DNA from: Sphingomonas sp. BK345
GTDB taxonomy: Bacteria; Pseudomonadota; Alphaproteobacteria; Sphingomonadales; Sphingomonadaceae
DNA: 64,000 nt
NCBI RefSeq assembly: GCF_014193845.1
Contig: NZ_JACHZX010000001.1
Location: forward strand, 62,001 to 126,000
Direction of reading: 5' to 3'
Under the pieces are notes generated by a model. The model searched no databases. It had not been told where the DNA came from and saw only the letters and a list, made by a program, of their open reading frames with translations. Positions 33,971 through 47,922 of the stretch are shown piece after piece. The stretch's first letter is position 1. Each line of letters opens with the position of its first letter. The position numbers and the translations under genes are program-made.

Positions 33971-34504
33971 TTACGCCTGCGTCTGCGCCTGCTTGCGCGC
34001 GGCCTGCGCGGTGCGGTGCTTGGCCTTGTGCTTGTCCGCAGCGGGGACGATCTCGGGCACAGTAACCGAGCCGCCGAGCTTCTCGACCGCCTCGCGCGCC
34101 GACGCCGACACGCCAGCGACCGTGAAATTGAGCTTCGTGGTCAGCTCGCCCTTGCCGAGCAGCCGCACGCCGTCCTTACCGCCGCGCGCGAGGCCGGCCG
34201 CCTTGAGCGCGGCATGGTCCAGGTCGGTGCCGGTCAGCTTGCCCGACTCGATCGCCTTCTGGATCTCGCCGAGGTTCACCGTGGCATAGTCCTTGGCGAA
34301 GATGTTGTTGAAGCCGCGCTTCGGCAGCCGCATGTGGAGCGGCATCTGGCCGCCCTCGAAGCCCGCGATGCTGACACCCTCGCGGCTCTTCTGTCCCTTG
34401 ACGCCGCGGCCACCGGTCTTGCCCTTACCCGAGCCGATACCGCGGCCGACGCGGATCTTGCGGTGGCGGGCGCCCTGGTTGTCGCTGAGTTCGTTGAGCT
34501 TCAT
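33971..34504 (-). CDS. rplO: 50S ribosomal protein L15
   Basis: L15 is a late-assembling 50S protein. The 177-residue protein starts [20 protein letters not shown] and has the Gly-rich [19 protein letters not shown] loop and the [17 protein letters not shown] motif. Its tail (about residues 150-177, [20 protein letters not shown]) is longer than in E. coli (144 residues). The start at 34504 is set by the conserved N-terminus. Confidence 0.98.
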   Translation of the reverse strand: MKLNELSDNQGARHRKIRVGRGIGSGKGKTGGRGVKGQKSREGVSIAGFEGGQMPLHMRLPKRGFNNIFAKDYATVNLGEIQKAIESGKLTGTDLDHAALKAAGLARGGKDGVRLLGKGELTTKLNFTVAGVSASAREAVEKLGGSVTVPEIVPAADKHKAKHRTAQAARKQAQTQA

Positions 34505-34600
34505 GATTTGCACTCGCTTTCGCTTCTGTCGCGCTGAAAAACAGGAAGGGGGCCGGTTAGCCCCCTTCCCTCGTCTTGTCACTAGTCAGGTGAGAAAGGC

Positions 34601-34780
34601 TCAGCCCTCCACCACCTCGACCATGTGCTGCACCTTGCGGATCATGCCGCGCACCTCGGGGCTGTCCTGCAGCTCCGCGACGCGGTGCATCTTGTTGAGG
34701 CCCAGGCCGATGAGCGTCGCGCGCTGGTCCTTGGTCCGCCGGATCGGCGAGCCGGTCTGCTTCACCTTGATGGTCGCCAT
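34601..34780 (-). CDS. rpmD: 50S ribosomal protein L30
   Basis: The 59-residue protein is canonical ([47 protein letters not shown]). The ATG at 34780 has GGAG about 8 bases upstream and fits the family start. A GTG at 34789 overlapping the rpsE stop would add three residues. Confidence 0.97.
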   Translation of the reverse strand: MATIKVKQTGSPIRRTKDQRATLIGLGLNKMHRVAELQDSPEVRGMIRKVQHMVEVVEG

Positions 34781-34785
34781 GTCGC

Positions 34786-35535
34786 TCACTCCACCACTGC
34801 CGCGGCATCCGCCTCGGCGGTCGCCGCGTCCGCGCCGTGCGCGCGGCCGAGCAGGTCGGCGATCTTCTTGCCGCGACGCTGCGCCACCGCCTTCGGCGAG
34901 GTCTGCGTGTTCAGCGCCTCGAAGGTCGCACGGATCATGTTGTACGGGTTCGAGGTGCCGACCGACTTGGTCACCACGTCGGCGACGCCGAGGCTCTCGA
35001 ACACCGCGCGCATCGGACCGCCGGCGATGATGCCGGTGCCCTGCGGCGCCGAGCGCAGCGTCACGCGACCCGCGCCGAAGTGGCCGTTGCCGTCGTGGTG
35101 CAGCGTGCGGCCTTCCTTCAGCGGCACGCGGACCATCTTCTTCTTCGCCGCGGCGGTCGCCTTGGAGATCGCCTCAGGGACCTCGCGCGCCTTGCCGTGG
35201 CCGAAGCCGACGCGGCCCTTGCCGTCGCCCACCACGACCAGCGCCGCGAAGCCGAAGCGCTTGCCGCCCTTTACCGTCTTCGAGACGCGATTGATGTGGA
35301 CGAGCTTCTCGATCAGCTCCTCACCGCCGTCGTCGTTGTTGCGACGGTCGTCGCGACGCCCACGGTTGCCGTCACGGCCTCCGCGCCCCCCACGATCGTT
35401 TCCGCCGCGACCACCGCCGCCGCCACGGCCGCCGCGCGCGCCGCGCGGCGGGCCATTGTCCTGCGGCGCGGACTGCACCGGTGCCGCCTGGGCCTCGGCC
35501 TCGGGCGCCTGCGTCTGCTGGTTCTCGTCAGCCAT
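34786..35535 (-). CDS. rpsE: 30S ribosomal protein S5, with RGG-rich N-terminal extension
   Basis: Residues about 68-235 are canonical S5 ([60 protein letters not shown]), which helps mRNA unwinding and decoding fidelity. About 65 residues precede the core: an acidic/Gln-rich start, then a Gly/Arg-rich stretch with repeated RGG and GGR units (positions about 30-62). A short Ala-rich tail follows the core. At 249 residues it is far longer than E. coli S5 (167). Confidence 0.97.
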   Translation of the reverse strand: MADENQQTQAPEAEAQAAPVQSAPQDNGPPRGARGGRGGGGGRGGNDRGGRGGRDGNRGRRDDRRNNDDGGEELIEKLVHINRVSKTVKGGKRFGFAALVVVGDGKGRVGFGHGKAREVPEAISKATAAAKKKMVRVPLKEGRTLHHDGNGHFGAGRVTLRSAPQGTGIIAGGPMRAVFESLGVADVVTKSVGTSNPYNMIRATFEALNTQTSPKAVAQRRGKKIADLLGRAHGADAATAEADAAAVVE

Positions 35536-35538
35536 GTC

Positions 35539-35889
35539 TTAGAACTCCAGTCCGGCTTCGCGCGCGGCCTCGGCCAGCGCCTTCACCCGGCCGTGAAAGA
35601 GGAAGCCACCACGGTCGAACACGACCTGCGTGACACCGGCGGCCTTGGCCGCCTCGGCGACGCGCTTGCCCACCTCGGTCGCGGCCGCGACGGTCGCGGT
35701 CTTGCCCTCGTGCCCGGCCAGCGTCGAGGCCGAAGCCACGGTGTGGCCGTTGGCGTCGTCGATGACCTGGGCGTAGATGTGCTTGCCCGAGCGATGCACC
35801 GACAGGCGCGGACGCGTGCCAGCCCGCGCGCGCAGCGCGGTGCGGTTGCGGCGACGCCGCTTGTCGAAAAGCGAAAGACCCTTGGTCAC
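35539..35889 (-). CDS. rplR: 50S ribosomal protein L18
   Basis: L18 binds 5S rRNA in the central protuberance. The 116-residue protein has the conserved [40 protein letters not shown] and [20 protein letters not shown]. It starts with GTG at 35889, overlapping the rplF stop (GTGA), so translation is coupled. Confidence 0.97.
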   Translation of the reverse strand: MTKGLSLFDKRRRRNRTALRARAGTRPRLSVHRSGKHIYAQVIDDANGHTVASASTLAGHEGKTATVAAATEVGKRVAEAAKAAGVTQVVFDRGGFLFHGRVKALAEAAREAGLEF

Positions 35890-36419
35890 TTCTTCTTCCC
35901 TTCCTTACGGAAGATATACTCGCCGTCGTACTTGATGCCCTTGCCCTTGTACGGCTCGGGCTTACGCCAGCGGCGGATCTCGGCGGCCAGCTGGCCGACG
36001 CGCTGCTTGTCCGCACCGCTGATCTCGACGGTGGTCGCGTCCGGCGTCTTCACCTCGATGCCCTCGGGCACCTCGATGTTGACGTCATGGCTGTAGCCGA
36101 GCTGCAGGCGCAGGTTGCGGCCCTGCGCCGCGGCGCGGTAGCCGACGCCGGTGATCAGCAGCTTCTTGGTGAAGCCCTCGGTCACGCCGGTGACGAGGTT
36201 CTGCACCAGCGTCCGCTGCATGCCCCAGAAGGCGCGCGCGCGCTTGGTGTCGTTGGCCGGCTGCACGCCGATCGAGTCACCCTGCACGTCGTAGCTGATC
36301 AGGTCCGACAGCGGCATCGTCAGGGTGCCCTTGGGGCCCTTGACCGACAGCTCGTTGCCGTGGCGGGTGGCGGTGACGCCCGAAGGGATCGGGACCGCCT
36401 TCTTGCCGATGCGGCTCAT
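35886..36419 (-). CDS. rplF: 50S ribosomal protein L6
   Basis: L6 lies near the factor-binding and sarcin-ricin region. The 177-residue protein is canonical: [39 protein letters not shown], and [20 protein letters not shown] with the basic end. It shares one base with rpsH (TGATG) and four with rplR. Confidence 0.98.
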   Translation of the reverse strand: MSRIGKKAVPIPSGVTATRHGNELSVKGPKGTLTMPLSDLISYDVQGDSIGVQPANDTKRARAFWGMQRTLVQNLVTGVTEGFTKKLLITGVGYRAAAQGRNLRLQLGYSHDVNIEVPEGIEVKTPDATTVEISGADKQRVGQLAAEIRRWRKPEPYKGKGIKYDGEYIFRKEGKKK

Positions 36420-36829
36420 CAGAACACCTCCGCCAGCACTTCGCCGCCGACGTTCTGCTCGCGCGCCTCGGCGTCCGACAGAACGCCCTTCGGCGTTGAC
36501 ACGATGGTGATGCCCAGGCCGTTCATCACGCGCGGCAGCTCGGTGGCGCCGGAATAGATGCGACGGCCCGGCTTCGAGACGCGCGCGACATGCTTGATCG
36601 CGGGCTGGCCTTCGAAATACTTGAGCTCGATGCGGACGCCCTTGGTGGACGCGCCCTTGCCGAGCGCGAGCTCCTCCTCGGAATAGCCGCGGATGTAGCC
36701 CTCGCGCTGGAGCACGTCGAGCACGCGGACGCGCAGCTTCGACGCGGGCGACAGCACGCTGTCCTTGCGCGCGCGCTGGCCGTTGCGGATGCGGGTGAGC
36801 AGGTCACCCAGGGGATCGGTCACTGCCAT
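36419..36829 (-). CDS. rpsH: 30S ribosomal protein S8
   Basis: S8 binds the central domain of 16S rRNA; in E. coli it also represses the spc operon by binding a mimic near rplE. The 136-residue protein starts [20 protein letters not shown] and ends with [20 protein letters not shown] and GGEVLAEVF. Length is normal. Confidence 0.98.
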   Translation of the reverse strand: MAVTDPLGDLLTRIRNGQRARKDSVLSPASKLRVRVLDVLQREGYIRGYSEEELALGKGASTKGVRIELKYFEGQPAIKHVARVSKPGRRIYSGATELPRVMNGLGITIVSTPKGVLSDAEAREQNVGGEVLAEVF

Positions 36830-36838
36830 CGTACGTCC

Positions 36839-37144
36839 TTACCAGCTCGACTTGGTGAGACCCGGGATCAGGCCCTTGTTGGCCAGATCGCGCAGCATCA
36901 CACGGGCAAGCCCGAACTTGCGGTAGTAAGCACGCGGACGACCGGTCAGCGCGCAGCGGTTGCGGATACGCGTCGGATTGGCGTTGCGGGGCAGCTCCGC
37001 CATCTTCAGCCGCGCGATGAGACGCTCGGTCTCGTCGAGCGACTGGTCGTTCGCGGTTGCCTTCAGCTTCGCCAGCTTGGGCGCATATTGCGCCACCAGC
37101 TTCTTGCGACGCTCGTTCTTGTTCACGGAACTCAGTTTCGCCAT
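36839..37144 (-). CDS. rpsN: 30S ribosomal protein S14
   Basis: The 101-residue protein is the zinc-free long form of S14 ([54 protein letters not shown]). Only one cysteine remains of the CxxC pairs found in the zinc form. It lies between rplE and rpsH in the spc operon. Confidence 0.98.
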   Translation of the reverse strand: MAKLSSVNKNERRKKLVAQYAPKLAKLKATANDQSLDETERLIARLKMAELPRNANPTRIRNRCALTGRPRAYYRKFGLARVMLRDLANKGLIPGLTKSSW

Positions 37145-37179
37145 GGACTTAAGCTCTCTTTATCAGACCAGCGAGACGG

Positions 37180-37767
37180 TCATGCCGCCTTCTTCGCGTC
37201 AGTCGTTTCGTCCTCGATCGGGAACGGGAAGCCGAACAGGCGGAGCAGCTCGCGCGCCTCGTCGTCGGTCTTCGCGGTCGTGGTCACGATCACGTCCATG
37301 CCGCGCACCTTGTCGATGCGGTCATAGTTGATCTCCGGGAACACGATCTGCTCCTTGATGCCGCAGGCGTAGTTGCCGCGGCCGTCGAAGCTCTTCGGGT
37401 TCAGCCCGCGGAAGTCGCGGACGCGCGGTAGCGCGATGGTGATGAAGCGGTCGAGGAACTCGTACATGCGCTCGCGGCGAAGGGTGACCTTCACGCCGAT
37501 CGGCATGCCCTCGCGCAGCTTGAACTGCGCGATCGACTTCTTCGCCTTGGTGACGACCGGCTTCTGACCGGCGATCAGCTCCATCTCCGACGCGGCCTGG
37601 TCGACACGCTTCTTGTCCTGGGTCGCCTCGCCGACGCCCATGTTGAGCACGATCTTGTCGATCCGCGGGATCTCGTTGACGTTCTTGTAGCCGAACTTCT
37701 CGGTCATCGCCGCGACGATGCGATCCTCGTAGATCGCCTTCATGCGGGGCTTGTAGGCGTCAGCCAT
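37180..37767 (-). CDS. rplE: 50S ribosomal protein L5
   Basis: L5 binds 5S rRNA and contacts the P-site tRNA and S13. The 195-residue protein has [33 protein letters not shown], and [20 protein letters not shown] with [21 protein letters not shown] 15-residue acidic/Lys tail makes it slightly longer than E. coli L5 (179). It overlaps rplX by 8 bases. Confidence 0.98.
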   Translation of the reverse strand: MADAYKPRMKAIYEDRIVAAMTEKFGYKNVNEIPRIDKIVLNMGVGEATQDKKRVDQAASEMELIAGQKPVVTKAKKSIAQFKLREGMPIGVKVTLRRERMYEFLDRFITIALPRVRDFRGLNPKSFDGRGNYACGIKEQIVFPEINYDRIDKVRGMDVIVTTTAKTDDEARELLRLFGFPFPIEDETTDAKKAA

Positions 37768-38077
37768 CGATCTTCTCCCCGGTCTTCACCGCGACGCGGA
37801 CCTTCTTGCCATCCTGCGTCTCGAAACGGACGCGCGTCGGCTTGCCGTCGGCGGTGACGTGCGCCACCTTCGACACGTGCAGCGGCGCCTCGATGCGCTC
37901 GAGCCCGCCCTGCGGGTTCGCCTGCGTCGGCTTGCGGTGACGGGTAGCGACGTTGACGCCGCCGACGATCACCTTGCTATCCTTCGGCATCGACTGGGTG
38001 ACCGTGCCGGTCTTGCCCTTGTCCTTGCCGGAAAGGACGACGACCTGATCGCCCTTCTTGATCTTCGCGGCGGCCAT
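37760..38077 (-). CDS. rplX: 50S ribosomal protein L24
   Basis: L24 is an assembly-initiator protein at the tunnel exit. The 105-residue protein has the KOW motif ([20 protein letters not shown]) and [20 protein letters not shown]. It shares one base with rplN and eight with rplE. Confidence 0.98.
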   Translation of the reverse strand: MAAAKIKKGDQVVVLSGKDKGKTGTVTQSMPKDSKVIVGGVNVATRHRKPTQANPQGGLERIEAPLHVSKVAHVTADGKPTRVRFETQDGKKVRVAVKTGEKIDG

Positions 38078-38445
38078 TACAGCACCTCCGGCGCGAGGCT
38101 GATAATCTTCATGTGCTTCTTGCCGCGTAGCTCGCGCACGACCGGGCCGAAGATACGGGTGCCGATCGGCTCCTCGTTCTTGTTGACCAGCACCGCGGCA
38201 TTGCCGTCGAACCGGATCACCGAGCCGTCGGCGCGGCGAATGTCCTTGGCGGTACGCACGATCACCGCGCGGTGAACGTCACCCTTCTTCACGCGGCCAC
38301 GCGGCTGCGCTTCCTTGACGCTGACGACGATGATGTCGCCGACGCCGGCCGTGCGGCGCTTGGACCCGCCAAGCACCTTGATGCACTGCACCCGCTTCGC
38401 GCCGCTATTGTCAGCGACGTCGAGATTGGACTGCATCTGGATCAT
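38077..38445 (-). CDS. rplN: 50S ribosomal protein L14
   Basis: L14 forms intersubunit bridges and contacts RsfS. The 122-residue protein is canonical ([60 protein letters not shown]). The start at 38445 is set by family alignment; the open frame to 38520 has no conserved leader. It is the first gene of the spc-type group after a 221-base gap. Confidence 0.98.
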   Translation of the reverse strand: MIQMQSNLDVADNSGAKRVQCIKVLGGSKRRTAGVGDIIVVSVKEAQPRGRVKKGDVHRAVIVRTAKDIRRADGSVIRFDGNAAVLVNKNEEPIGTRIFGPVVRELRGKKHMKIISLAPEVL

Positions 38446-38494
38446 CGATCCGCTTCCTTCTCGCCTTGGGGTGGATTCCGACCCAGCCCCGCCT

Positions 38495-38533
38495 AAAAAA
38501 ACGACCCCCGGCAGGCGCATGGCCGTACCGAGG
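38495..38533 (-). terminator. terminator-like hairpin with T7 upstream of rplN
   Basis: On the minus strand CCCCTCGG pairs with CCGGGGG (7 bp with one bulged T), followed by TCG and seven T (38501-38495). It lies in the rpsQ-rplN gap, about 50 bases before the rplN ATG, and could end or attenuate the S10 transcript. Confidence 0.5.
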
Positions 38534-38555
38534 GGAGCGGCCGGTTAGCCGCTCC
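38534..38555. other. hairpin in the rpsQ-rplN gap
   Basis: GGAGCGGC (38534-38541) pairs with GCCGCTCC (38548-38555), an 8-bp perfect stem with a 6-base loop. It lies directly upstream (in transcript sense) of the T7 hairpin. Confidence 0.5.
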
Positions 38556-38666
38556 GCGGGCGAAAGGCAAGTGCCCTGTCCCCACGTCTTCCCGCCACGC
38601 TCGGCTGGTCTCCGCGGCCAGGCCGCGGACCCTTCCCGAAACGCCGGCGGGCGCGCTCAGCGACGC

Positions 38667-38939
38667 TTACGCGTCGACGTCGACCCGCTCGGGCGCGACA
38701 TGCGTGTTCACGCGGTCGACGACCTTCCAGGTCTTCAGCTTGGAGATCGGCGCGGTCTCTTCGATGCGCACGGTCTCGCCCTGCTTATACTCGTTCGCCT
38801 CGTCATGGGCGTGGTACTTCTTCGAGCGGCGGATGATCTTGCCGTAGAGCGGGTGCTTCACCTTGCGCTCCACGTTGACGATCACCGTCTTCTCGCCCTT
38901 GTCGGAGACGATCACTCCGGTCAGCACGCGCTTCGGCAT
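38667..38939 (-). CDS. rpsQ: 30S ribosomal protein S17
   Basis: The 90-residue protein is canonical S17 ([57 protein letters not shown]). The start at 38939 is set by the conserved N-terminus. It is the last gene of the S10-type group. Confidence 0.98.
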   Translation of the reverse strand: MPKRVLTGVIVSDKGEKTVIVNVERKVKHPLYGKIIRRSKKYHAHDEANEYKQGETVRIEETAPISKLKTWKVVDRVNTHVAPERVDVDA

Positions 38940-38952
38940 GTGCGTCGTCCTC

Positions 38953-39159
38953 TTACTTGGCCGCAGCCGCAGCATTGCGCTGCGCCTGAAGGGTCTTGAT
39001 GCGGGCGATGTCCTTGCGGACCTCACGCACGCGGCTCGGCTTCTCGAGCTGGCTGGTCGCCGCCTGGAAGCGCAGATTGAACTGCTCGCGCTTCAGGTTG
39101 CCCAGGCTCTCGGCGAGCTGGTCGTCGCTCTGGCCGGTGAAGTCGGTGGTATTTGCCAT
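38953..39159 (-). CDS. rpmC: 50S ribosomal protein L29
   Basis: L29 sits at the tunnel exit next to L23 and helps dock SRP and trigger factor. The 68-residue protein has [40 protein letters not shown] and [11 protein letters not shown]. Length is normal. It lies between rplP and rpsQ. Confidence 0.97.
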   Translation of the reverse strand: MANTTDFTGQSDDQLAESLGNLKREQFNLRFQAATSQLEKPSRVREVRKDIARIKTLQAQRNAAAAAK

Positions 39160-39160
39160 C

Positions 39161-39595
39161 TTACTCGCCTCCCAGGTGCGAGGTGTCGCCGAGGCGCGCC
39201 ACGACCTTGGTCTTGATCGGCAGCTTCATCGCGGCGCGCTCGAACGCCTCCGCGGCGAGCGGCCCCTCGACGCCGTCGAGCTCGAACAGGATCCGGCCCG
39301 GCTTGACGCGCGCCGCCCAGAACTCGGGCGAACCCTTGCCTGAGCCCATGCGGACTTCGGCGGGCTTGCTCGACACCGGCACGTCCGGGAACACGCGGAT
39401 CCACAGACGCCCCTGGCGCTTGATGTGGCGCGTGATCGCGCGGCGGGCCGCCTCGATCTGACGCGCGGTGATACGATCCGGCTCCATCGCCTTGAGGCCA
39501 TAGGAGCCGAAGTTCAGCGAGGTGCCGCCCTTGGCGTCGCCGTGGATACGGCCCTTGAACGCCTTGCGGAACTTGGTGCGCTTCGGTTGCAGCAT
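39161..39595 (-). CDS. rplP: 50S ribosomal protein L16
   Basis: L16 positions the A-site tRNA elbow. The 144-residue protein has [40 protein letters not shown], and [20 protein letters not shown]. It is 1 base upstream of rpmC. Confidence 0.98.
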   Translation of the reverse strand: MLQPKRTKFRKAFKGRIHGDAKGGTSLNFGSYGLKAMEPDRITARQIEAARRAITRHIKRQGRLWIRVFPDVPVSSKPAEVRMGSGKGSPEFWAARVKPGRILFELDGVEGPLAAEAFERAAMKLPIKTKVVARLGDTSHLGGE

Positions 39596-39606
39596 TGCCT
39601 TATTCC

Positions 39607-40313
<707 letters not shown>

Positions 40314-40314
<1 letters not shown>

Positions 40315-40691
40315 TAGGCTTCTTCCTGCTCGCGCACGACGATCCGCAGCCGCGAGAACGGCTTGAGGATGCGGGTGGACTTGCCGCGGCCGCGCGTGGC
40401 GAACCGCTTCATGGTGATCGACTTGCCGACCGACGCCTCGGCGACGACGAGCGCGTCGACGTCGAGGTTGTGGTTGTTCTCGGCGTTGGCGATGGCCGAG
40501 GCCAGCACCTTGCGCGCGTCGACCGCCATCGACTTCTTGGAAAAGGCAAGGATGTTCATCGCGTCGGCCGCCGAGCGGCCGCGGATCAGCGCCGCCACCA
40601 GGCCCAGCTTCTGCGCCGAGCCGCGGATCTGCGTGCCGACCGAGAGGGCTTCCTTCTCGCCGACCTTGCGGGGGGATGCAGGCTTGCTCAT
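40314..40691 (-). CDS. rplV: 50S ribosomal protein L22
   Basis: L22 lines the peptide exit tunnel. The 125-residue protein has [39 protein letters not shown] and [20 protein letters not shown], with an unconserved 12-residue leader. One base overlap with both neighbours. Confidence 0.98.
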
Positions 40692-40966
40692 CAGCGCTTG
40701 CCCTTCTTGTCAGCCGCGTGACCCGGGAAGAACCGGGTGGGCGCGAACTCGCCGAGCTTCATGCCGACCATGTCCTCGTTGACCGAGACGGGCACGAACT
40801 TGCGGCCGTTGTAGACCGAGAACGTCAGACCGACGAACTGCGGCAGGATGGTGGAGCGGCGCGACCAGGTCTTGATCGGCGCGCGCCCGCCGGCGTCCTG
40901 CGCGGCCTCGGCCTTCTTGAGCAGGCTCAGTTCGACGAACGGGCCCTTCCAGACAGAGCGAGCCAT
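40691..40966 (-). CDS. rpsS: 30S ribosomal protein S19
   Basis: S19 is a head protein, the partner of RimM during assembly. The 91-residue protein is canonical ([60 protein letters not shown]). One base overlap with rplB and rplV. Confidence 0.98.
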   Translation of the reverse strand: MARSVWKGPFVELSLLKKAEAAQDAGGRAPIKTWSRRSTILPQFVGLTFSVYNGRKFVPVSVNEDMVGMKLGEFAPTRFFPGHAADKKGKR

Positions 40967-41799
40967 TACTTCTTCCTCGCGTGGCGGCTACGGATGATCA
41001 TCTTGTCCGTAGATTTGTTGTGGCGGGTGCGCGCACCCTTCGTCGGCTTGCCCCACGGCGTGACCGGGTGGCGGCCGCCCGAGGTCCGGCCTTCACCACC
41101 GCCGTGCGGGTGGTCGACCGGGTTCTTGGCCACGCCGCGCGTCAGCGGGCGCTTGCCCATCCAGCGCGAGCGGCCAGCCTTGCCGAGGTTCTGGTTCTGG
41201 TTGTCGGGGTTCGACACCGCACCGATCGTCGCCATGCACTCGCCATGGATGTAGCGCTGCTCACCCGAGTTGAGGCGGACGATGACCATGCCGCGGTCGC
41301 GACCGACGACCTGCACATAGGTGCCGGCCGAACGCGCGATCTGACCGCCCTTGCCCGGCTTCATCTCCACGTTGTGGACGATGGTGCCGACCGGGATCTG
41401 GCCCAGCTCCATGGCATTGCCCGGCTTCACGTCGGTCTTCTTGCCCGCGATCACCTTGTCGCCCGGCGCGAGCCGCTGCGGCGCGATGATATAGGCCAGC
41501 TCCTCGTCGGGATACTTGACCAGCGCGATGAAGGCGGTGCGGTTCGGGTCATACTCGAGCCGCTCGACCGTGCCCTCGACGTCCCACTTGCGCCGCTTGA
41601 AATCGACGTAGCGGTAGCGCTGCTTGTGACCGCCCGCGATGCCGCGCGAGGTCACATGGCCCTTGTTGTTGCGACCGCCGGTCTTGCGCTTGCCCTCGGT
41701 CAGCGCCTTGACGGGCTTGCCCTTGTACAGCGCCGACTTGTCGACGAGGACGAGGCCGCGCTGCGCCGGCGACGTCGGGTTATAATGCTTGAGTGCCAT
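40966..41799 (-). CDS. rplB: 50S ribosomal protein L2
   Basis: L2 is needed for subunit association and the peptidyl-transferase centre. The 277-residue protein has [40 protein letters not shown], and [20 protein letters not shown] with the invariant HGGG histidine. The start at 41799 ([15 protein letters not shown]) is set by the family; the open frame to 41889 is inside rplW. Confidence 0.98.
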   Translation of the reverse strand: MALKHYNPTSPAQRGLVLVDKSALYKGKPVKALTEGKRKTGGRNNKGHVTSRGIAGGHKQRYRYVDFKRRKWDVEGTVERLEYDPNRTAFIALVKYPDEELAYIIAPQRLAPGDKVIAGKKTDVKPGNAMELGQIPVGTIVHNVEMKPGKGGQIARSAGTYVQVVGRDRGMVIVRLNSGEQRYIHGECMATIGAVSNPDNQNQNLGKAGRSRWMGKRPLTRGVAKNPVDHPHGGGEGRTSGGRHPVTPWGKPTKGARTRHNKSTDKMIIRSRHARKK

Positions 41800-41800
41800 C

Positions 41801-42115
41801 TTACTTGGCCCCCTCGGTGACGTCGATCGACTGGCCCTCGCGGAGCGTGACGATCGCCTTCTTGACATCGGAGCGACGGTAGGGCGCACCCTTCCAGCGC
41901 TTGGTCTTGCCCTTCTGGACGATCGTGTTCACGCCCGTGACGCTGACGCCGAAGAGCGCCTCCACAGCCGCCTTGATCTGGGGCTTGGTCGCCTTGTTGG
42001 CGACCTTGAAGACCACCGCGTTCTGCTCGGAGAGCAGGGTCGCCTTCTCGGTGATGTGCGGCGCGACAATCACGTCGTAGTGACGGTTGTCGATCGCCTC
42101 TGCCGGCTTAGCCAT
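41801..42115 (-). CDS. rplW: 50S ribosomal protein L23
   Basis: L23 is the trigger-factor and SRP dock at the tunnel exit. The 104-residue protein has [40 protein letters not shown] and [20 protein letters not shown]. It overlaps rplD by 8 bases and lies 1 base before rplB. Confidence 0.98.
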   Translation of the reverse strand: MAKPAEAIDNRHYDVIVAPHITEKATLLSEQNAVVFKVANKATKPQIKAAVEALFGVSVTGVNTIVQKGKTKRWKGAPYRRSDVKKAIVTLREGQSIDVTEGAK

Positions 42116-42722
42116 TGAAGCGCGCCTCCAGCTTCTCGACCGCCGCGCGCGTCAGCACCAGCGTGTCTGCCTTGATGATGTCGTAGACGTTCGCGCCGAC
42201 CGCCGGGAGCAGGTCCACGCCCGGCAAGTTGCGACCGGCGCGGAAGCTCTCGCCCGCCTCGCCGTCGATCACCAGCGTGCGCTTGCCCGTGGTGAGCGTG
42301 GCGAAATGGCCCTTGAGCTCCTTCGTCTTCTGCACCTCGAACGCGTCCAGCACGATCAGCGAGCCGGCCTTGGCATGGCTGCTGAGCGCCATCTTGAGAC
42401 CGAGCGCGCGAATCTTCTTGTTGAGCCCGGGGTTGAAGTCGCGGACGCGGGCGCCGTGCGCCTTACCGCCGCCGATGAACACCGGGGCGCGGCGATCGCC
42501 GTGACGGGCGACACCGCCACCCTTCTGGCGACCGAGCTTCTTGCCCGAGCGAGCGACGTCGGCGCGCTCGCGCGTGCCACGCGCGGTGGCGCGACGCTTC
42601 TCGAGCTGCCAGGTCACGACGCGGTGCAGGATGTCGGCACGCGGATCGAGACCGAAGACCTCGTCGTTGAGCTCGATGTCCGCTGCGTCGGTGCCGGCGA
42701 AGGAGGAAACCTTGACCTTCAC
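42108..42722 (-). CDS. rplD: 50S ribosomal protein L4
   Basis: L4 reaches into the tunnel and, in gammaproteobacteria, represses the S10 operon by binding its leader RNA. The 204-residue protein has [20 protein letters not shown] with [20 protein letters not shown], the tunnel-tip loop, and the C-terminal [20 protein letters not shown]. It lies 2 bases after rplC. Confidence 0.98.
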   Translation of the reverse strand: MKVKVSSFAGTDAADIELNDEVFGLDPRADILHRVVTWQLEKRRATARGTRERADVARSGKKLGRQKGGGVARHGDRRAPVFIGGGKAHGARVRDFNPGLNKKIRALGLKMALSSHAKAGSLIVLDAFEVQKTKELKGHFATLTTGKRTLVIDGEAGESFRAGRNLPGVDLLPAVGANVYDIIKADTLVLTRAAVEKLEARFNG

Positions 42723-42724
42723 GT

Positions 42725-43477
42725 TCAGCCCTCCTGGCCGTCGGTCGCGGGGGCATCGACCGACGTGTCGGCCGGCGTGTTCGCCGCGCTGTTGTTGTTG
42801 GCCGCCGACTTGATCGACGCCGGGTACGGCGCGCTCTCGTGGCGATCCTGCTTGACCGCGTCCTTGACGAACAGCCAGCCGCCCTTCGAGCCGGGCACCG
42901 AGCCCTTCACGAAGATCAGGCCGCGCTCGACGTCGGTGCCGACGATCTCGAGGTTCTGCTGGGTGCGGTTCTTGTCACCCATGTGGCCCGCCATCTTCTT
43001 GTTCTTGAAGACGCGGCCGGGATCCTGGCGGTTACCGGTCGAACCGTGCGAGCGGTGCGACACCGACACGCCGTGGGTCGCGCGCAGACCGCCGAAGTTC
43101 CAGCGCTTCATCGCGCCGGCGAACCCCTTGCCCTGGGTACGGCCCTGGATGTCGACCAGCTGGCCAGCGACATAATGGTCCGCCGCGAGCTCGGCGCCGA
43201 CGTCGAGGAGGTTCTCCTCGGTCACGCGGAACTCGTGCACCACCGCCTTGGGCTCCACCTCGGCCTTGCCAAAGTGGCCGCGCTGCGGCTTGGCGACATT
43301 CTTGCTCTTGGCGACACCTGCGCCGAGCTGGACGGCGGTGTAGCCGTCACGGTCCTTCTCGCGACGGGCGACGACCTGAAGCGCCTCGATCTGCAGGACG
43401 GTGACCGGCACGTGGCGGCCGTCGTCCTGGAACAGGCGGGTCATCCCCATTTTCTTCGCGATCACGCCAGTACGCAT
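42725..43477 (-). CDS. rplC: 50S ribosomal protein L3
   Basis: L3 initiates 50S assembly and touches the peptidyl-transferase centre. The 250-residue protein has [60 protein letters not shown] and [20 protein letters not shown]. An acidic/Asn-rich tail of about 35 residues is an alphaproteobacterial addition. The start at 43477 has AAGGAGC about 10 bases upstream. A 365-base gap separates it from rpsJ. Confidence 0.98.
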   Translation of the reverse strand: MRTGVIAKKMGMTRLFQDDGRHVPVTVLQIEALQVVARREKDRDGYTAVQLGAGVAKSKNVAKPQRGHFGKAEVEPKAVVHEFRVTEENLLDVGAELAADHYVAGQLVDIQGRTQGKGFAGAMKRWNFGGLRATHGVSVSHRSHGSTGNRQDPGRVFKNKKMAGHMGDKNRTQQNLEIVGTDVERGLIFVKGSVPGSKGGWLFVKDAVKQDRHESAPYPASIKSAANNNSAANTPADTSVDAPATDGQEG

Positions 43478-43842
43478 GATCCCTTGCTCCTTGACAGAGG
43501 CACCGCGAGGCCCATCCCCACGGTGCTTGTGACCCGCGCCTGGCGGCGCGGATCGGTCAGCCCGGAATGTGCGAAGCGTGCCCCCGTCCCGGGCTAGGCG
43601 CTTCCCCGAGGGGGAAACAGACGGGAGACGCTGACCCGGCCACCCGAGAGCGGCCAGCGGTATCTCATGGTCGTCGGAGCGTCCGCCAAGGCGGAGCGCT
43701 CGTCCGTCTCGCGCGATACGCCACGAAACGACAAACCCGCGGGACTCACGTCGACCGCGGGAGCCGGCCAATTACGCCAACCTGTTGACGCAGTCAACAG
43801 GGACCCCGGCCTTCGCCGGGGCCAAAGGCAAGCCGGCCTGCA
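43478..43842 (-). promoter_or_regulatory. long rpsJ-rplC intergenic region: hairpin, possible promoter, structured leader
   Basis: Directly after rpsJ the minus strand has the hairpin GGCCCCGGC/GCCGGGGTC (43823-43802). It is followed by the palindrome CCTGTTGAC-GCA-GTCAACAGG (43781-43801). That contains TTGACT (43797-43792) as a possible -35, with TAATTG (43774-43769) after 17 bases as a weak -10. The remaining ~290 bases hold GC-rich inverted repeats, for example CCGCC-TTG-GCGG near 43687-43698. No gene is seen. Confidence 0.5.
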
Positions 43843-44151
43843 TCAGGCCAGCTTGATCTCGACGTCGACACCGGCGGCGAGGTCGAGCTTCATCAGCGCG
43901 TCCACCGTCTGCGGCGTCGGCTGCACGATGTCGAGCATGCGCTTGTAGGTGCGGACCTCGAACTGCTCGCGCGACTTCTTGTCGATGTGCGGGCCGCGGT
44001 TGACCGTGAACTTCTCGATGCGCGTCGGCAGCGGGATAGGGCCACGGATGAGCGCGCCGGTGCGGCGCGCGGTGTCGGCGATATCGCCGGTCGCCTGATC
44101 GAGCACGCGATGATCGAACGCCTTGAGGCGAATGCGGATGTTGCTGTCCAT
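43843..44151 (-). CDS. rpsJ: 30S ribosomal protein S10
   Basis: S10 is both a 30S head protein and NusE, a transcription antitermination partner of NusB. The 102-residue protein starts [20 protein letters not shown] and has [40 protein letters not shown] and a hydrophobic end. The start at 44151 is set by the family. It is isolated by the tuf terminator upstream and a 365-base gap downstream. Confidence 0.98.
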   Translation of the reverse strand: MDSNIRIRLKAFDHRVLDQATGDIADTARRTGALIRGPIPLPTRIEKFTVNRGPHIDKKSREQFEVRTYKRMLDIVQPTPQTVDALMKLDLAAGVDVEIKLA

Positions 44152-44330
44152 GATCCCTACCAATGCGAAAGAGCGGGGCACTTTCTCCCCCGTCACTCCG
44201 GCCGAGACCGAAGCCCTGCTACGCTAGCTTTACGCTGCCACAAGACCCCGGCCGAGACCGGGCTGACGGGACGAGAGCACCTCTTGCTGTTCTCGAACCC
44301 AAAGCGAAGGCGCGGCCATAACCGCGCTCC

Positions 44331-44375
44331 CATAAAAAGGCAACCGCCCGACGCACCATTCGGCGCATCGGGCGG
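44331..44375 (-). terminator. intrinsic terminator after tuf
   Basis: On the minus strand CCGCCCGATGCGCC pairs with GGTGCGTCGGGCGG (14 bp including two G-T pairs, loop GAAT). TTGCCTTTTTATG follows. It lies 39 bases past the tuf stop and separates the str operon from rpsJ. Confidence 0.85.
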
Positions 44376-44414
44376 AACCTTTCGTACCGGACCGGCGGAC
44401 CGGCCCGATGCGGC

Positions 44415-45611
<1,197 letters not shown>

Positions 45612-45670
45612 TGTTTCCCTACCTTCTGATTTCCACTGGAGCCGCACTCAGGACTCGCCGTGAAGGCGGC

Positions 45671-45699
45671 CCCATAGCGGCTCAATTCGTGTTGCGCAA
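45671..45699 (-). promoter_or_regulatory. possible sigma70 promoter for tuf
   Basis: TTGCGC (45699-45694, minus strand), a 17-base spacer and TATGGG (45676-45671) lie about 60 bases before the tuf start. Internal tuf promoters are known in other str operons; this one is inferred from sequence only. Confidence 0.4.
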
Positions 45700-45722
45700 A
45701 TCCCGGCCGTTTTCCGGCGGGG

Positions 45723-45749
45723 CCGACGCGCGACTAAATCGCGCGTCGG
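45723..45749. other. hairpin in the fusA-tuf gap
   Basis: CCGACGCGCGA (45723-45733) pairs perfectly with TCGCGCGTCGG (45739-45749) around a 5-base loop. It lies about 80 bases after the fusA stop; no T run follows, so it may stabilise the RNA or partly terminate. Confidence 0.5.
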
Positions 45750-45828
45750 ACGGGCTTGGCTGGCGCCGACTCGCCGGCCGACCCTTCGGCGAGGTGGGCC
45801 AAGTCACCCTGACCCTCCCGCTTCCGGC

Positions 45829-47922
<2,094 letters not shown>

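Noticed and set aside
36419..39595. Possible frameshifts at the many 1-8 base overlaps of ribosomal genes
   Set aside because: Each overlap joins two full-length proteins with normal ends (TGATG, GTGA or short 8-base overlaps), which is usual translational coupling.
43567..43788. 73-codon plus-strand open frame in the rpsJ-rplC gap
   Set aside because: No ribosome binding site or conserved motif, Arg/Gly-rich, and it overlaps the probable leader region.
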